Origin: Fimbriimonas ginsengisoli Gsoil 348
Lineage (GTDB): Bacteria > Armatimonadota > Fimbriimonadia > Fimbriimonadales > Fimbriimonadaceae
NCBI RefSeq assembly: GCF_000724625.1
Contig: NZ_CP007139.1
Location: 620,001 to 684,000, forward strand
Direction of reading: 5' to 3'
DNA length: 64,000 nucleotides
In this document: one piece after another, positions 56,974 to 64,000 of the stretch
How the letters are laid out: every line of letters starts with the position of its first letter
How positions within the stretch are numbered: the stretch's first letter is position 1
Notes under the pieces: generated by a model
Databases searched by the model: none
What the model was told of the DNA's origin: nothing
What the model saw: the letters and a program-made list of their open reading frames with translations, nothing else
Made by a program: the position numbers and the translations under genes

Positions 56974-57522
56974 ATGACTCGCACGACCCTAACGGCGATC
57001 GCCGCCCTTTCCGCCCTGACGCTCGTCTCAGTTTTGGTACCCGGCTACGGACACGCCGCTCCCAAGACCGGGTCGATTTTGGCCCAGCAGCCGTTCCAGC
57101 GGATCCTTCCGGTCGTCGACTACAACCGAGACAACGTCCGCGACGCGTTGCGGGAGCTGATGGGGAATTCCAGCCAGTCGTTTACGATCGACAGCGACGT
57201 CCAGGGGGAGGTTACCCTCAGCCTTCACAACGTGACGTTCGACACCGCCTTGCAGCTTGTGCTGCGGCAGGTCGATGCTACGTACCGGATGGAAGGCAGC
57301 GTCATTCACGTCTACCGGAAGGCGGTCGCGCCGGCAACGCCGCCGGTATTAACCGGGCCGGACATTACGGCTGAAAGTTCGTCGAGTGAAGGGGCAAGCG
57401 GAGCCGGAGACACAGTGATCGTGCACGACGGGTCGTTCTTGTACGTCCTGCGAGGGACGCGGATGTTCAAGCTTCGCAAATCGGACCTCAAGATCGTCGC
57501 GGCCGGGACCGTGCCGCGTTGA
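56974..57522 (+). CDS. Stand-alone STN (secretin/TonB N-terminal) domain protein
   Basis: The 182-residue protein has a signal peptide (residues 1-29, ending YGHAA) and a single STN domain (about 45-110: VDYNRDNVRDALRELMGNSSQSFTIDSDVQGEVTLSLHNVTFDTALQLVLRQVDATYRMEGSVIHVYRK). Most STN domains are the periplasmic start of secretins or TonB receptors; here no barrel follows. The C-terminal part is Ser/Gly-rich, then a short strand region (TVIVHDGSFLYVLRGTRMFKLRKSDL). It might be a secretin accessory, perhaps for the PilQ in this window. Confidence 0.8.
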   Translation: MTRTTLTAIAALSALTLVSVLVPGYGHAAPKTGSILAQQPFQRILPVVDYNRDNVRDALRELMGNSSQSFTIDSDVQGEVTLSLHNVTFDTALQLVLRQVDATYRMEGSVIHVYRKAVAPATPPVLTGPDITAESSSSEGASGAGDTVIVHDGSFLYVLRGTRMFKLRKSDLKIVAAGTVPR

Positions 57523-57562
57523 GAGGAACCTTGAACCGGCCGACTCAGGTAAAAGGGCTGAT

Positions 57563-57994
57563 ATGAAATTCTTCAGGTTCGGTCTCCCGGTGGCATGCGC
57601 GGTCGCACTGGTCGCGATGGGTTGTGGCGGCGGCAGCTTTATCGACAACGACCGTTCCAACGGCCTTAGCGGCACGTGGGTGCTGGACTCGATGCTGGTG
57701 AACGGCACTACCGTTACCTGCCCAGGAAATGCGACGCTGCCCGGATTCGACATCGGCTGCAGCCGCTACACGGTCGTCTACACCACGGCGGGGCAGTTCA
57801 CGCAGAAGTCGGCGGATGGAACGGTCACGACCACCGGCACATTCAACAACGACGGCCAAACCCTGACGATGAACTACGGATCGCAGACGATAAGCAGCCG
57901 GATCACCGTCACGAACAACGCCAATACGTTCGCCATCGTCATCCCGAACAACGGGTATCCGGTGACGTACACGTTTATCCGGCAGGTCGTCTAA
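57563..57994 (+). CDS. Predicted small lipoprotein
   Basis: The 143-residue protein has a lipoprotein signal with VAMGC (Cys21). The mature part is a beta-rich domain (LSGTWVLDSMLVNGTTVTC, GTVTTTGTFNNDGQTLTMNYGSQTISSRITV), resembling lipocalin-like small lipoproteins. The function is unknown. It starts 40 bases after the STN gene and could share its transcript. A mosaic hairpin repeat follows. Confidence 0.75.
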   Translation: MKFFRFGLPVACAVALVAMGCGGGSFIDNDRSNGLSGTWVLDSMLVNGTTVTCPGNATLPGFDIGCSRYTVVYTTAGQFTQKSADGTVTTTGTFNNDGQTLTMNYGSQTISSRITVTNNANTFAIVIPNNGYPVTYTFIRQVV

Positions 57995-58011
57995 GGGGAC
58001 ATTGTCTCCGG

Positions 58012-58096
58012 CGTAGCGTCGCCGCCCTCGCCGATGATCCGGTGTACCTAACGCGAAGCGTTGTAGCCGCAGGTTGGCTCGTACCTGCGCGAAGGT
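58012..58096. repeat. Rearranged mosaic hairpin repeat
   Basis: It begins with an inverted tail module (GTAGCGTCG...CGCCGATGAT), then CCGGTGTACC, AACGC-GAA-GCGTT (58050-58062) and GCAGGT-TGGCTCGT-ACCTGC (58069-58088). The 30 bases 58063-58092 equal 51799-51828. The tail module is inverted relative to its position in the other copies, so the element was rearranged. It lies between convergent genes. Confidence 0.8.
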
Positions 58097-58158
58097 GTTT
58101 CGCAAACAACCAACATGCGGAAGCGTCGTGGTTGTCGCGGCTGCGCCGCAACCAATGC

Positions 58159-58401
58159 CTAGTGGACGGTCGTTTGCTTGAAGTAGTACTGCCGGTAGTT
58201 CCCCATTTTTCCGCTGACGTACACCGTCACCAGTTCCCAACCGTCTTCACTGGCGTGCTGGAACATCTCCATTTCGGAGAGGAACTCTTGATCCTCTCCG
58301 GACGTGTCTTTCCAGTGCACTGGCCGGAAGACGGCACCTTCTGCGAGCGCGTAATGGTATTGCACGAAGATCATCTTAAGCCGGTTTTGCCCTGAAAGCA
58401 A
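58159..58401 (-). CDS. DUF4177-like small protein
   Basis: The 80-residue protein contains EMEMFQHASEDGWELVTVYVSGKMGNYRQYYFKQ, the pattern of DUF4177 proteins (a helix, GWELV, and a YYFKR end). The N-terminal part (MIFVQYHYALAEGAVFRPVHW) could start at an internal ATG, 58374. Such proteins are small, soluble and of unknown function. Confidence 0.65.
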   Translation of the reverse strand: MLSGQNRLKMIFVQYHYALAEGAVFRPVHWKDTSGEDQEFLSEMEMFQHASEDGWELVTVYVSGKMGNYRQYYFKQTTVH

Positions 58402-58446
58402 GAAATTCCGTTTTGAGCCGGGCCGCGCCGTGTTAACATCGGCTCC

Positions 58447-59004
58447 GTGTCAGAGAGAGCGCCTCGCGGAAAATTCAACTGGGGCATCGAGCGTGTCTTT
58501 GAGCACTTCTACTTCCCCCACATGGAGGAAGTGCGGCTGGAGTTCGAGCCGCGGGTTCTGATGATTCTGATGGACGCTCGCCCGATCGCGGAGGATCGCC
58601 TTCAGCGATTTGCCCAGCGGCTGATGGATGCGGGGGTGATCTTCTTCGTCTGCTGGGGGCCTGGGTGTAAGCGGATGCACGACGCCGCCGACTGGGCCCG
58701 GAGCGCCGAGACCCTTGAGGCGCTTAGACGCGGCGAGGACCCGGAAGAGGTCTTCGAGGCACGAAATCCGATCATCATGACCACGTACCACTATCCACAT
58801 GACGAGGAAGTGGAGCAAACCGCCGAATTCTGGTGCCGGTTCTGCTATCCGCCCGCGGCGTGGGGCCCGGTCCGCACATGGACGAGCGTGGTGATTGGAA
58901 ACGAAGAATGGCACGACCGCCTCGTCCACCACATCGAAACCCGCCCCCTCTCTCGCCTCGAACGAGGCCTATCCCCGGAGCCGCCAGGGGAAGAGACGGA
59001 GTGA
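58447..59004 (+). CDS. Hypothetical protein
   Basis: The 185-residue protein starts with GTG at 58447. It includes EEVRLEFEPRVLMILMDARPIAEDRLQRFAQRLMDAGVIFFVCWGPGCKRMHDAADWA and NPIIMTTYHYPHDEEVEQTAEFWCRFCYP, which looks like a Rossmann-like alpha/beta fold with several Cys and His. No family was recognised. The stop overlaps the next gene by four bases (GTGA), so the pair is probably translated together. Confidence 0.65.
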   Translation: MSERAPRGKFNWGIERVFEHFYFPHMEEVRLEFEPRVLMILMDARPIAEDRLQRFAQRLMDAGVIFFVCWGPGCKRMHDAADWARSAETLEALRRGEDPEEVFEARNPIIMTTYHYPHDEEVEQTAEFWCRFCYPPAAWGPVRTWTSVVIGNEEWHDRLVHHIETRPLSRLERGLSPEPPGEETE

Positions 59005-59492
59005 AGTTCGATAAATTCCCCTTCTATCAACGTGTTATGATCGCCGCCGTCTTCGGGCTGATCGGCTACATTGGATCGTCCGTCTCCCTCGAAGCCGCAT
59101 TCGTTTGCTGGGGGTTCGGGCTGCTGACCCTCACGATCCAACACTTTTTGATCATCGACGCGTCGGCGCGATTCTATCAGCTCCAGCGAAGTTTCTGGCC
59201 GCTCCGCCCGACCCGAGGTTCGGTCGACGAGATCGCTTCGATCGAAGTCGACTACGTGATCCCCGGAAATGAAGGTTCGAGGCCCTGCTACCCAGTACGC
59301 GTGCGATGGAAAGACGACCGGCCCGAGTCCTACCACCTCAAGTCGTTTCCGACCATCGAGGCGGCGGGCAACTTTGCGTTAGGCATTTCCGAAGCCACGG
59401 ACGCTCCGATAGTAGACGGCGAGTCGCTGGCCAAACTTCGGCACTCGCTCCTGAATGCTCCCTTCGATGGGTTGCAAAAGCCAAGGCGGTAG
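59001..59492 (+). CDS. Hypothetical membrane protein, coupled to the preceding gene
   Basis: The 163-residue protein from the GTG overlapping the previous stop has two membrane helices (VMIAAVFGLIGYIGSSVSL and AFVCWGFGLLTLTIQHFLIID) followed by a cytoplasmic-looking domain (ASIEVDYVIPGNEGSRPCYPVRVRWKDDRPESYHLKSF). No family recognised. A 24-bp palindrome follows after 61 bases. Confidence 0.65.
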   Translation: MKFDKFPFYQRVMIAAVFGLIGYIGSSVSLEAAFVCWGFGLLTLTIQHFLIIDASARFYQLQRSFWPLRPTRGSVDEIASIEVDYVIPGNEGSRPCYPVRVRWKDDRPESYHLKSFPTIEAAGNFALGISEATDAPIVDGESLAKLRHSLLNAPFDGLQKPRR

Positions 59493-59553
59493 TTTGCCGG
59501 CTATCGACGGTAACTCCGCTATTCGGCGGACTCGAACCTCGATCCGTTTGATA

Positions 59554-59577
59554 TAGCAGGGGCCTAGGCCCCTGCTA
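59554..59577. terminator. 24-bp perfect palindrome between convergent genes
   Basis: TAGCAGGGGCCTAGGCCCCTGCTA (positions 59554-59577) is its own reverse complement. It lies between the stops of the membrane protein (59492) and the HAF-repeat lipoprotein (59591). Because the symmetry has no loop it would form a tight hairpin in RNA of either direction. Confidence 0.6.
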
Positions 59578-59590
59578 GTTGGTGAGAAGT

Positions 59591-61252
59591 TTACGGGTTT
59601 GGGAAGGCGACGTAGGTGTGCACGGCGCCAGACAACGTGCCTTGGCCAAAGATGGCGCCGTTGTTGTTGACCGAGATCGCGTAGTTCAACTTCCAACCGG
59701 TCCGACTCGCGTCGCAGACGTCGTACAGAAGCTTTAGCCCATCGGCGGCCTTCCACACGTAAGCGCGTTGCGTTAGGTTACTGGGGTCGCTGGGATCCGT
59801 GGAAGATCCGACGACGACACCGGCATTGTTGACTCCGTAAGGAGTAAACGCGCCGAGGGGGGTGGGCGCGCTTCCCGGGGACGACCACATCAATCCCGAC
59901 AAACCGATCCCAGAGATGACGTAATAACCGACGATTGCGCCTGAGTCGTTACAACTCGTGGCCGCGTAGTCGTTTGCGCCCAAGTACGTTTGCAGAATTG
60001 CCGGGGCGGCAGAGTGGCTGGGGTAGTAGATCGCGGTTCCACGGGTGACGCCGGTTGTGGTCGAAGCCGTGCCGACGATCAAGCCGCCGGCGTTGATGTC
60101 CTTAGGCAGAATGTCCAATGAGGTGTCGGGCAGCAACCCGAGTGCCTCTCCCGCAGCGGTTGCGCTGGCCCAATACAGCGGGCCATTGGTACCGGCGCTT
60201 ACGATGTTGCCGGAAGCGTTGATCCCGAGCGGATTCCGCCCACTGGTTCCTTGGAAAGGCGAAAACGCCGCGTAGGGACTGCGCCAGAAGACCACTCCCG
60301 TTCCGAGTTGGTTCCCCATTACATCGCCGGCGGCGTTGATTGCGAAGAGCGAACTTTGCCCGTCGCTACCGGGAAGCAAGGTTCTTGATGATGGATTCGT
60401 CGCGTCGACAATGTAGTAGTGATTGTCGACGAGGTTGTACACGACGCACTTGGACGTGTCGTTCATTCGCCGCCCAATGAATTGCACGTTAACCGAGCGA
60501 AAGGCGGGCTGGAGAGCGGACGCACCCAAATCTACAACTCTGTATGTCGAAGGTCCGCCCTCGGCGGGGTTGATCGTGATCGTTGCGGCCGCGCTCGTCA
60601 CGCCGTCAACCGTAGCGGTCACGGTTATCGTCCCGGCCGAGAGAGGCGACACGATTCCATCTTTGGTTACGGTAGCCGCGGCTCCAGTCGACGAGAACAC
60701 AGCCGAACCGGGAGTTACGACCACGGCATTGGAATGCGAGTCCTCGGCTAGGAACCCAAGCTGCTTGGTTCCGCCACCGACCGTTAGAGTCGTTGGAACG
60801 ACGGTCACCTTGGTGATCGCCTGGTTCAAGGTGAATGACGTCAATTGGAAACTCGAGCAGGTCACCGCCAACCTCGCGTTCGCCGTTCCAACCACCGCCC
60901 CGGTCTGGTCGGCATTGCCATACAGGGTGACGACGCCGGCGGTCGCGGACGTCTTTACACTCGGCAATCCGTAGGTTTCCGAATGAGCGGTGAGGGTCGA
61001 ATTCCGGTTGAAGTTGACCGTGATGTCTCCGCCACTCGCGGCGCCGTTGGTAATCACCATGCGCCCGGACAACGCGCTCGAAAGGACGGACGATCGACTG
61101 CGTTCCGGATAGCTTACGCTGAAAGATGCGCCGGCCAAAATGCCGCCGCAGCCTACCGGACCCGAATCGCCCGGAAGACGCGCTCGACCGCCGCACCCGG
61201 CCAGAAGAGTCCCGCAAGACAGCGCCAATAGAAACAAGCCGGGCGCTTTCAT
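59591..61252 (-). CDS. Lipoprotein with Ig-like domain and HAF repeats
   Basis: From ATG 61252 the protein has 553 residues with a lipoprotein signal (LFLLALSCGTLLAGC, Cys20). A bacterial Ig-like segment lies at about 155-235 (TLTVGGGTKQLGFLAEDSHSNAVVV, SPLSAGTITVTATVDG). The rest consists of HAF-like repeats of the form IN-x-x-G-x-I-V-G (INAAGDVMG, INASGNIV, INAGGLIVG, VNNAGVVVG, VNNNGAIFG), about one per 40-60 residues. Such proteins are extracellular and of unknown function. It is downstream of a tandem 12-bp repeat that may be an operator. Confidence 0.8.
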   Translation of the reverse strand: MKAPGLFLLALSCGTLLAGCGGRARLPGDSGPVGCGGILAGASFSVSYPERSRSSVLSSALSGRMVITNGAASGGDITVNFNRNSTLTAHSETYGLPSVKTSATAGVVTLYGNADQTGAVVGTANARLAVTCSSFQLTSFTLNQAITKVTVVPTTLTVGGGTKQLGFLAEDSHSNAVVVTPGSAVFSSTGAAATVTKDGIVSPLSAGTITVTATVDGVTSAAATITINPAEGGPSTYRVVDLGASALQPAFRSVNVQFIGRRMNDTSKCVVYNLVDNHYYIVDATNPSSRTLLPGSDGQSSLFAINAAGDVMGNQLGTGVVFWRSPYAAFSPFQGTSGRNPLGINASGNIVSAGTNGPLYWASATAAGEALGLLPDTSLDILPKDINAGGLIVGTASTTTGVTRGTAIYYPSHSAAPAILQTYLGANDYAATSCNDSGAIVGYYVISGIGLSGLMWSSPGSAPTPLGAFTPYGVNNAGVVVGSSTDPSDPSNLTQRAYVWKAADGLKLLYDVCDASRTGWKLNYAISVNNNGAIFGQGTLSGAVHTYVAFPNP

Positions 61253-61367
61253 AGTGCACCCCAAGTATCGTGAACCCGCTGTGGATGGATTGGAATCACC
61301 GCATTCTCCTTTCCTACACCTCCTCCAACTTGGCGGGAGTAGGACACTGAAAGGTGGAGGATGGGGC

Positions 61368-61391
61368 GTTACACTAGCTGTTACAATAGCT
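61368..61391 (-). promoter_or_regulatory. Tandem 12-bp direct repeat upstream of the HAF lipoprotein
   Basis: GTTACACTAGCT (61368-61379) is directly followed by GTTACAATAGCT (61380-61391), one mismatch in twelve. It lies 116-139 bases upstream of the lipoprotein start and just after the stop of the BTAD-type regulator. SARP/BTAD-family DNA-binding domains are known to bind tandem direct repeats at about one helical turn, so this is a candidate operator; the link is inference. Confidence 0.4.
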
Positions 61392-61413
61392 CGCTAAAAT
61401 GCTGGGTTTTAGT

Positions 61414-64000
61414 TCACGACAGCCTTTGCCGTAGCTCATTGCAGCGTTGGAACAAGGAATCGGATTTCACTCGGCTCAGGATCTGCTCGGCCCGAGCCAA
61501 ATAGGCTCGGGCGGCAAAGAGGTCTCCTCTCGACTCGTAAATCTCCACCAGGCGGGTCAAGTTATGCACCGTCGAGGTGTCCATCCCGGTCAGCGACGTA
61601 ATCGCAACGACCTCCTCGAGGAGCTCGATCGCTTTGGGGTGATCGCCCAACCCCGCGTAGGCCCAGGCTTGATTTTGAAGGGCGTAAACACGTTTGTGAC
61701 CATGCCCCTGCGAGCACAAGATCGACAGCGCCTCGTCGGCGTAGGCGATGGCCGACGTGTAGTCTCCGCGTCGAACGGCGATATCGCCTAACGAGTTCAG
61801 AATCCAGTGGCGCATCTGGTCTTGCCCGGCGCGAAGGCGATGCGAGTCGCAATCTCTCAGTACCTGCTCGGCCTCGTCTCGACGGTCCTCGTTCATCAAC
61901 ATCACGGCGAGCGTTTCCCGCGTGGACAGCAACCGTTCGGAATCGCCCGACATGGCAAAGATTCGCAGGCATTCATCCAACAAGCGGCGAGCGGTTTCGA
62001 AGTCGCGCTGTTCGCCCGCCACGTAGGCTTGGCGCTCCATAACTCTGGCCGCCAAAATCGGGTTGTCAAGCCGATTGGCGATTTCCAGGGCGAGACTTGC
62101 CTCTTGCTCGGCGCGGGCCCAGGATTCTTGATTTGCTAGAGCCCTTGAGAATTCCAACCGGAATTCGAACTCGAGGCCGGTGACGGCGTCGGAGTTACTT
62201 ACGACAGCGAGACCGCGCTCAAAGAACTTGCTGGCATCGGAGAGATCATAAAGCTCCGACGCACATCGCCCTCGGCTAAGGAGAAGCGAGGCCATTTCCG
62301 AATCGCTCGCGGATGCCCGTCCAAGCACAAACTCATCGAGCCACTTCGCCGCTATGGCATAGTCGCCCCGGCTCTCGCATATCGCCACGAGGGCTTCGGC
62401 CAGCTTTCTTCCGCGGCGAAGATCCACCTCGGATTCCCGCATCAGCAACCGTTCGGCGGAAAAACGAATGCCCGACTCCAACGCGCGAGATGGCGGCTCG
62501 ACGTCCCGGGCCTTCGCCTCAAAATAAGCGACGAGGAGGTCGATCACGTTTCTGGCACTTTCGAGGTTGTCGTCCAACCGCCTTAGTGCTAACTGGCGCA
62601 AGGGGTTGACGGAGCGAAAGAGGCCTTCGCGGTTGGTAGTCACCAGGCCAGAGAGGACAAGCTCCTCGAAGTCCGAGAGCTCGAAGCCAAGCGCCGACAC
62701 GATATCCGAAGACCAGGCAAACTCCAGCGGGCTAAGCGTCGAAAACAGCCGTTGGGCGCCCGGCCTCAGGCGAGAGAAGCTCCATTCGTAGGCGGCTTGG
62801 ATGGACTTTGCGTGGTTGCCACGCGTACCGTCGATTAGGCTCACATCCTGCCGTAGGCCGGATAGGACGCTTTGCGGCGAAAGACCCTGAAGCTTGTGGG
62901 CGGCAAGCTTGAGCGCAAGTGGGACGCCTCCTAGGAAGTCGCAAATCTCTTCGATGACGGTAATCACTTTGGAGTCGAGGAACGCAATGCCTTTCGGTAA
63001 ATAAGCGCTCAACAGCTCAAAGGCGTCGGAGGGCTGGGTTGGATCGACGGCCTCGAGACGTACCGGTTGAATATGGAACGGGTGTTCTTCGGCGATGCCT
63101 AACAGCTCTCGGCTGGTTGCCAGGATGGTTACTCCCGGACATGCGTCGAGGATTGCCGTAATGAATCTGCGGTCTTCGGAGGAAGCCGATTCGGCATTAT
63201 CGATGACCAGCAAGGCACTCAAGGGCTTGAGCCTCTCAAGGATGGTCGATTCCGCGACAGCGGTTCCCATCGTCTCGGCCACGATCGCGCTGAGCGATTT
63301 CGACGAGTCACCGCCCATCGAGAACCAGAACACTTTCCCCTCCCTCTGTTCGGCGACATGCGAAGCGAGGCGGGTCTTCCCCATCCCCCCGACTCCCACG
63401 ATGGTGACTGCGCGTTTATTTCGGAGCGAATCCAGCGTCGCCACCGCGTCGGTTCGCCCTACAAACGGTTCCCCGGTATAGGGGAGTTGCTTGCCATTGA
63501 GGGAGAGCGGGCGAAAGGACGGGGCTTTGAGAATCGCCTCAACGAGAGAATCCGTTTCGGGACTCGGAGCGAGATCCAGGTCCCAAGCGAGTCGTCTCCG
63601 TAATGATTTAAAGGCAGAAGGGATCTGGGCCTGGTTCCCAGCGCCCGCCATCGCCCGAAAGAGGGCTCTCCAAAGTTGCTCGTTGTAAGGCTCGATGGAA
63701 ATCGCGATCTCTAAAAAATCGATCGCATCGTCCGGGAGCCTATCCGCCATTCGTTGGTGGCTCGCGGTGAGAAGACCGTGCGCGAGGGTCGCCGAGAGTT
63801 CCATGCGGGCATCTTCGAGCCAGGTCCCGTGTAATCCTTGGAGGAGGGGGAGCGCGATTTGCTCGCGTTCGTCGTCGGTCAGGGCCAGCGGCTCACGCGA
63901 TCGCTTAATCTTTCGGAGAAGGGATGTGAGGGCACAGTGGACGGCGCCCTGGTCGAGAGTCAGCGAATCGCCATCGAAAACGAAGGCGGGGCCGGCCGAG
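61414..64000 (-). CDS. BTAD/NB-ARC/TPR transcriptional regulator, N-terminus cut by window edge
   Basis: The frame is open from 61414 to the right edge without a stop, giving 861 codons; the N-terminal DNA-binding part lies outside. Residues near the edge (TSLLRKIKRSREPLALTDD, RRRLAWDLDLAPSPETDSL) fit a BTAD domain. The NB-ARC ATPase has P-loop VGVGGMGKTRL, Walker B-like LLVIDNAES, ATSRELLGIAEEHPF, and GVPLALKLAA. About ten TPR-like helical pairs follow to the C-terminus. Such STAND proteins are signal-dependent activators (AfsR/SARP or MalT-like logic). The start at 63804 is not the true start. Confidence 0.88.
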   Translation of the reverse strand, partial: SAGPAFVFDGDSLTLDQGAVHCALTSLLRKIKRSREPLALTDDEREQIALPLLQGLHGTWLEDARMELSATLAHGLLTASHQRMADRLPDDAIDFLEIAISIEPYNEQLWRALFRAMAGAGNQAQIPSAFKSLRRRLAWDLDLAPSPETDSLVEAILKAPSFRPLSLNGKQLPYTGEPFVGRTDAVATLDSLRNKRAVTIVGVGGMGKTRLASHVAEQREGKVFWFSMGGDSSKSLSAIVAETMGTAVAESTILERLKPLSALLVIDNAESASSEDRRFITAILDACPGVTILATSRELLGIAEEHPFHIQPVRLEAVDPTQPSDAFELLSAYLPKGIAFLDSKVITVIEEICDFLGGVPLALKLAAHKLQGLSPQSVLSGLRQDVSLIDGTRGNHAKSIQAAYEWSFSRLRPGAQRLFSTLSPLEFAWSSDIVSALGFELSDFEELVLSGLVTTNREGLFRSVNPLRQLALRRLDDNLESARNVIDLLVAYFEAKARDVEPPSRALESGIRFSAERLLMRESEVDLRRGRKLAEALVAICESRGDYAIAAKWLDEFVLGRASASDSEMASLLLSRGRCASELYDLSDASKFFERGLAVVSNSDAVTGLEFEFRLEFSRALANQESWARAEQEASLALEIANRLDNPILAARVMERQAYVAGEQRDFETARRLLDECLRIFAMSGDSERLLSTRETLAVMLMNEDRRDEAEQVLRDCDSHRLRAGQDQMRHWILNSLGDIAVRRGDYTSAIAYADEALSILCSQGHGHKRVYALQNQAWAYAGLGDHPKAIELLEEVVAITSLTGMDTSTVHNLTRLVEIYESRGDLFAARAYLARAEQILSRVKSDSLFQRCNELRQRLS

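Overview
The window reads as GC-rich chromosomal DNA (roughly 60 % by eye) from an outer-membrane-bearing bacterium. It carries a secretin-based type IV pilus system, several predicted lipoproteins, secreted or intracellular sugar-processing enzymes (GH106, GH172, a DUF4434 protein) and a rearranged ribosomal protein locus. Gene content and style fit the Armatimonadota (Fimbriimonadia-like). That assignment is inference: there is no rRNA gene in the window to confirm it. No stretch longer than about 300 bases lacks a gene.

Layout. 1-8331: sugar and oxidoreductase genes (2-hydroxyacid dehydrogenase fragment, SDR, Gfo/Idh/MocA, GH106 alpha-L-rhamnosidase), a GNAT acetyltransferase and a DUF1800 protein. 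8540-19928: the distal half of the spc operon plus the alpha and L13-S9 operons in one direction: rpsN, rpsH, rplF, rplR, rpsE, rpmD, rplO, secY, adk, map, infA, one conserved unknown gene, rpmJ, rpsM, rpsK, rpoA, rplQ, truA, rplM, rpsI, closed by a clear terminator. The usual upstream genes (rplN-rplX-rplE) are not adjacent and rpsD is missing between rpsK and rpoA. 20022-30772: two paralogous lipoproteins, an MFS transporter, a translationally coupled trio (small YIDAGSGS membrane protein, NoeA-like methyltransferase, membrane sulfatase-like enzyme), a lipid kinase, GAPDH, an M28 peptidase and a DivIVA-like coiled coil. 31305-49075: type IV pilus biogenesis (pilB, pilC, a major-pilin-like gene, two copies of a PilX/PilV/PilW-like minor-pilin trio, a PilM-PilN fusion, PilO, PilQ, PilP-like), interrupted by an NmrA-like, a GH172 and an alkyltransferase-like gene. 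49260-51772: a double-FHA protein, Tag glycosylase and a PP2C phosphatase. 51885-64000: an old-yellow-enzyme reductase, a TrmB-type regulator, secreted or lipoprotein unknowns, a DUF4434 protein, a stand-alone STN-domain protein, a HAF-repeat lipoprotein, and a large BTAD/NB-ARC/TPR regulator that runs off the right edge.

The most unusual content lies between the genes. Many spacers hold one of a few structured repeat types. (a) Heptamer-word repeats: 7-bp words repeated 3-5 times, often facing a second array of complementary heptamers so the whole forms an inverted repeat; the words differ from spacer to spacer but the 7-bp period is kept. They sit inside the ribosomal operons (secY-adk, rpsM-rpsK, rpoA-rplQ, rplQ-truA, truA-rplM) and elsewhere. 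(b) Hairpin trains: 4-6 consecutive short stem-loops with constant loops (ATCYT, TGGRA) but different, self-complementary arms, bracketed by GTGGC/GCCAC. (c) A CTCCGGAG/CCCTCTCCCTC stem with a conserved inner loop ATGTNNGTG and covarying inner arms, three copies. (d) A mosaic of GCAGGT-ACCTGC, GGTGTACC and TCGGCG-CGCCGA hairpin modules, four copies plus a fragment. Conserved loops with changing but complementary arms suggest selection for structure, or a copying process that preserves palindromy. I regard these as the best candidates for something undescribed.

Functionally the window couples growth housekeeping with surface biology. The pilus ATPase and platform are followed by pilins and the M-N-O-Q-P alignment/secretin genes. 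The FHA protein with a TQ-rich tail and the PP2C phosphatase suggest Ser/Thr phospho-signalling nearby, although no kinase is in view.
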